This document shows positions 61,705 through 64,000 of a stretch of DNA of 64,000 bases, one piece after another (position 1 is the first letter of the stretch; each line of letters starts with the position of its first letter). A program made the position numbers and the translations under genes. The notes beneath the pieces were generated by a model, which made no database searches, was not told the DNA's origin, and saw nothing but the letters and a program-made list of their open reading frames with translations. Source of the DNA: Fasciola hepatica (Eukaryota; Platyhelminthes; Trematoda; Plagiorchiida; Fasciolidae); contig CANUEZ040000068.1 of the NCBI GenBank assembly GCA_948099385.1, forward strand, positions 516,001 through 580,000. The letters are read 5' to 3'.

Positions 61705-63035
61705 GTGAGTGTCATAGCATCTATTTTTTGTCATAGTAGCTGTTAATTTTCCCATTTGTGGCGAATTTGTGCATTTTCATTACGGTTCGTCAGTGGATCA
61801 TGTGCGTGCCTACTATCACCTATCTTGTGCAATGCACTCTAGTTTCCGTGATGACTTGAGTTTCTGTAAGGCGTAAATATACCAACATGACAGAACTGGA
61901 TGAAGACTCAATAGGATTCGTATTGACAATAGAGTGAATGAAAGTGCTGTTGTTTTAGAGTGTGTTCATTGATTCTGGTCATAATTTTCAAAGTTTGAAT
62001 AACAAAATCAAAGATAAGTCACTGTATCTGTAGACAATAGTGCACGTATCAACATGTCGTACGAATTACTGTAGTGATCAAATGGACATCACAAAAATCT
62101 TCAGAGTTTGTGGCTTAGAATTCTGCGTCCGCCAGTCACTATCCCATAGGTCAGATTATGATTGGCCGGATTAACTTCTTGAAATATTTTATCAGTAGTT
62201 GTAGGTCCAACCAAACCAAAAACGGTGAATACATCTGTTCAATTCTCCAACTAAAGCGACGATAGACGTAAACAGCCAACGGTTAGCCACTAATTTATTC
62301 CTTATTAGTCACTTTGAACTTTGACATGTACGTGGGGAAAACTAAACGCTTGAAATCGCTGCACACTGTACTCCCAAATCCTGTAGACTGCAAAGTCAGT
62401 AATTCTGAATGAACTGACTGATGGAATCCAGCTTGGTTTTCAGATAAATAACAGTACCAGTGCAGAAGAATATTCCACATTTGCAAATTTTCTTGGCATA
62501 GAGTGGTGCTGCTTTGAACCACTGCTCCAACGGCCTCCAGTTGAACTAAATAGCGATATGGGGGTTCTTTTTCGAACCGGATTACCCGGGCCTTTTGTTT
62601 GACAAACACAATTTGGTCTTTAAGGATACCGTCTACCGAGTTCTGTTATTATCCAAGTTAATTACTGTGTGGTATATAGAAGGGTGAATCACCACATGCC
62701 TGTGTCTAGTCCAGTGGCTCCCAATGTCGCATACACGAACTCGCCGTATCATGACAGGTAAAAGACCGATGATAAATTCAGTGAACCGTACGAGTTGCAA
62801 TCACGGGTGCCAACTGGAGTTGCGCTGATTTCACTGTCAGTATTCGCAGGTTCATTATTTGAACACTATGCAAAACTCTACGGATAGTTAGAGTGCGACC
62901 CGTCACACTGACTCAATCATATCGAATACAACCTAAGTCATGTGAACACCAATTCACACGGAAGCAAACAAACCATCTCGTCAAGCTTAGAATACTTTTT
63001 ATAGCTAGGTAAGCGGTAAAACGACCAGCTGTATT
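61705..63035. other. No gene supported
   Basis: One minus-strand frame of 104 codons (62295-62609, KARVIRFEKEPPYRYLVQLE) is protein-like but unassigned. The rest is non-coding in appearance. Confidence 0.3.
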
Positions 63036-63110
63036 CAGCTAGGCGGGCTTTACATCACTGGTTAAACGCACTCGGTTTGGTTTCTCAATTCGACTCCCAT
63101 GGTGTATACA
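63036..63110 (+). repeat. tRNA-like/SINE-like fragment
   Basis: The sequence tcactggttaaacgcactcgg followed by tttctcaattcgactccca resembles the A and B boxes of a tRNA-derived SINE. The stems do not close as a real tRNA. Confidence 0.3.
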
Positions 63111-63778
63111 CACGCAAATGACATCATGTGAATCACCAACACATTCTAATTCATATGACATACCTTTGCTTGCACTCGGTTATCGTCGGTGTTCGCAATC
63201 GATTGGCTGATCAAGTTAGAACGTCCTATGGCGTGAAGTGCGTGTGCATGCAATACATGGGATGGCGAACTGATACACCTTACCAGTGATAAGAACACAG
63301 GTAATGGTGTAACACGCTGTAAATTCCGAGCTCCCAGGTTGTCTATATATTTTGTGAACACCCTTTGCAACTGAAGCTGAACTTCCCGCAGTTTGATAAA
63401 AAGTCAGCACATGGCTGCTTTTTTGGTATTTAGCAAGATGCAAATCGAATAACATAAATAATTCCATTGAGAAGCGTAGTGCAAACAGACTGCCGATGTG
63501 GTTGGGATGTGGAGGAAGACAGTACACAATGGAATGAGGAAATATTGTACCCGAAGATCTTTTGGGTCTTATCTAGTACATGTGACTGCGTGAGTTCAAC
63601 CTCTTGGTTTCATAGGCAAACCACTAGTTTGATTCTGAAGACCCACTGTTCTGGCTGGGAACGTAGATGAAGTCTAGCCACAAACTGTTCTTAGATTACC
63701 ATTGTCCATGTTTACGTGGAATTCAATTACTGGTTTATTTCAATGCATTTCTTTTGTCTCCGTTTTTTTCCTTTTCAG

Positions 63779-63873
63779 TCCGCTTCAATAGATCCATGAA
63801 TGAAGCAGTGTCTGCGACCAATACATTATTATCTAGTTTGCAGGAACTGAAACACAAATTGAGTGTTAACTAA
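63779..63873 (+). CDS. Candidate 3'-terminal exon, short helical C-terminus
   Basis: One of the best acceptors in the window (ttttgtctccgtttttttccttttcag) opens a frame in phase 1 that ends in TAA at 63873. The peptide is RFNRSMNEAVSATNTLLSSL followed by QELKHKLSVN, an amphipathic helix suited to a coiled coil. The C-terminal position is inferred because no donor precedes the stop. It might belong to the same gene as, or an alternative end to, the exons at 59857-60230, since both enter in phase 1. Family unknown. Confidence 0.42.
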
Positions 63874-64000
63874 TTGAAATGGAGTAAATCCATGGTTTGC
63901 TAACGACGCTGAAGTTTTACATTCCTTTACCTATATTTTCTTTTAAGTCAAGTATTTCCTTCCCCTCCATGCAGCAATTCTTTGGTTCAAACTGAATATT

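Noticed and set aside
1..64000. CRISPR array, prophage, operon or bacterial toxin-antitoxin system
   Set aside because: No regularly spaced repeats, no dense gene packing and no ribosome binding sites; the sequence is eukaryotic in character.
1..64000. Intact LTR retrotransposon or endogenous retrovirus
   Set aside because: No protease DTG, no RT of Ty3/BEL type, no integrase motifs and no obvious long direct terminal repeats were found by eye.

Overview
The window looks like an intron-rich, repeat-rich metazoan nuclear contig of roughly 40% GC. A flatworm, most likely a digenean trematode, is my best guess. This rests on the style of the LINE reverse transcriptase relics (for example CYLDLSKAFD and DPHQFAYK followed by FLDYSSAF), which I associate with trematode LINEs, plus long gene-poor stretches, TA microsatellites, one candidate 39-nt intron and isolated exon-sized open frames with good splice sites. 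Nothing resembles bacterial operons, Shine-Dalgarno sites or CRISPR.

Layout. A candidate internal exon lies at the left edge (45-202). Two TA microsatellites flank a short inverted repeat (1181-1724). The most certain features are degraded non-LTR retrotransposons: LINE-1 on the minus strand (about 5590 down to 2190), LINE-2 on the plus strand (about 5750-7500, head to head with LINE-1), LINE-3 (about 36700-38600, plus) and LINE-4 (about 43200-44560, plus). All four carry frameshifts, stops or lost catalytic residues and look dead. A compound A-B-B'-A repeat lies at 8622-9256 and a weak tandem array at 25259-25550. A long decayed coding frame sits at 9967-10960. Candidate tRNA-derived or SINE-like pieces occur near 35.2, 43.1, 54.3 and 63.05 kb.

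Host genes. I cannot name any gene. Candidate exons with matching acceptor, donor and reading phase are at 45-202, 15402-15709 (two exons), 32752-32826, 49185-49371, 49659-49809, 50063-50155, 53258-53364 and 57146-57344. Candidate 3'-terminal exons ending in a stop are at 47877-47988, 48231-48479, 59857-60230 (two exons) and 63779-63873. Nearly all are on the plus strand. This would fit one or a few plus-strand genes with multi-kilobase introns into which the LINEs inserted, but the exon phases do not chain into one model, so this is inference.

I did not find a convincing new biological system. The most useful leads are the spliceable candidate genes at 15.4-15.7 and 59.86-60.23 kb, the A-B-B'-A repeat, and the head-to-head LINE pair.
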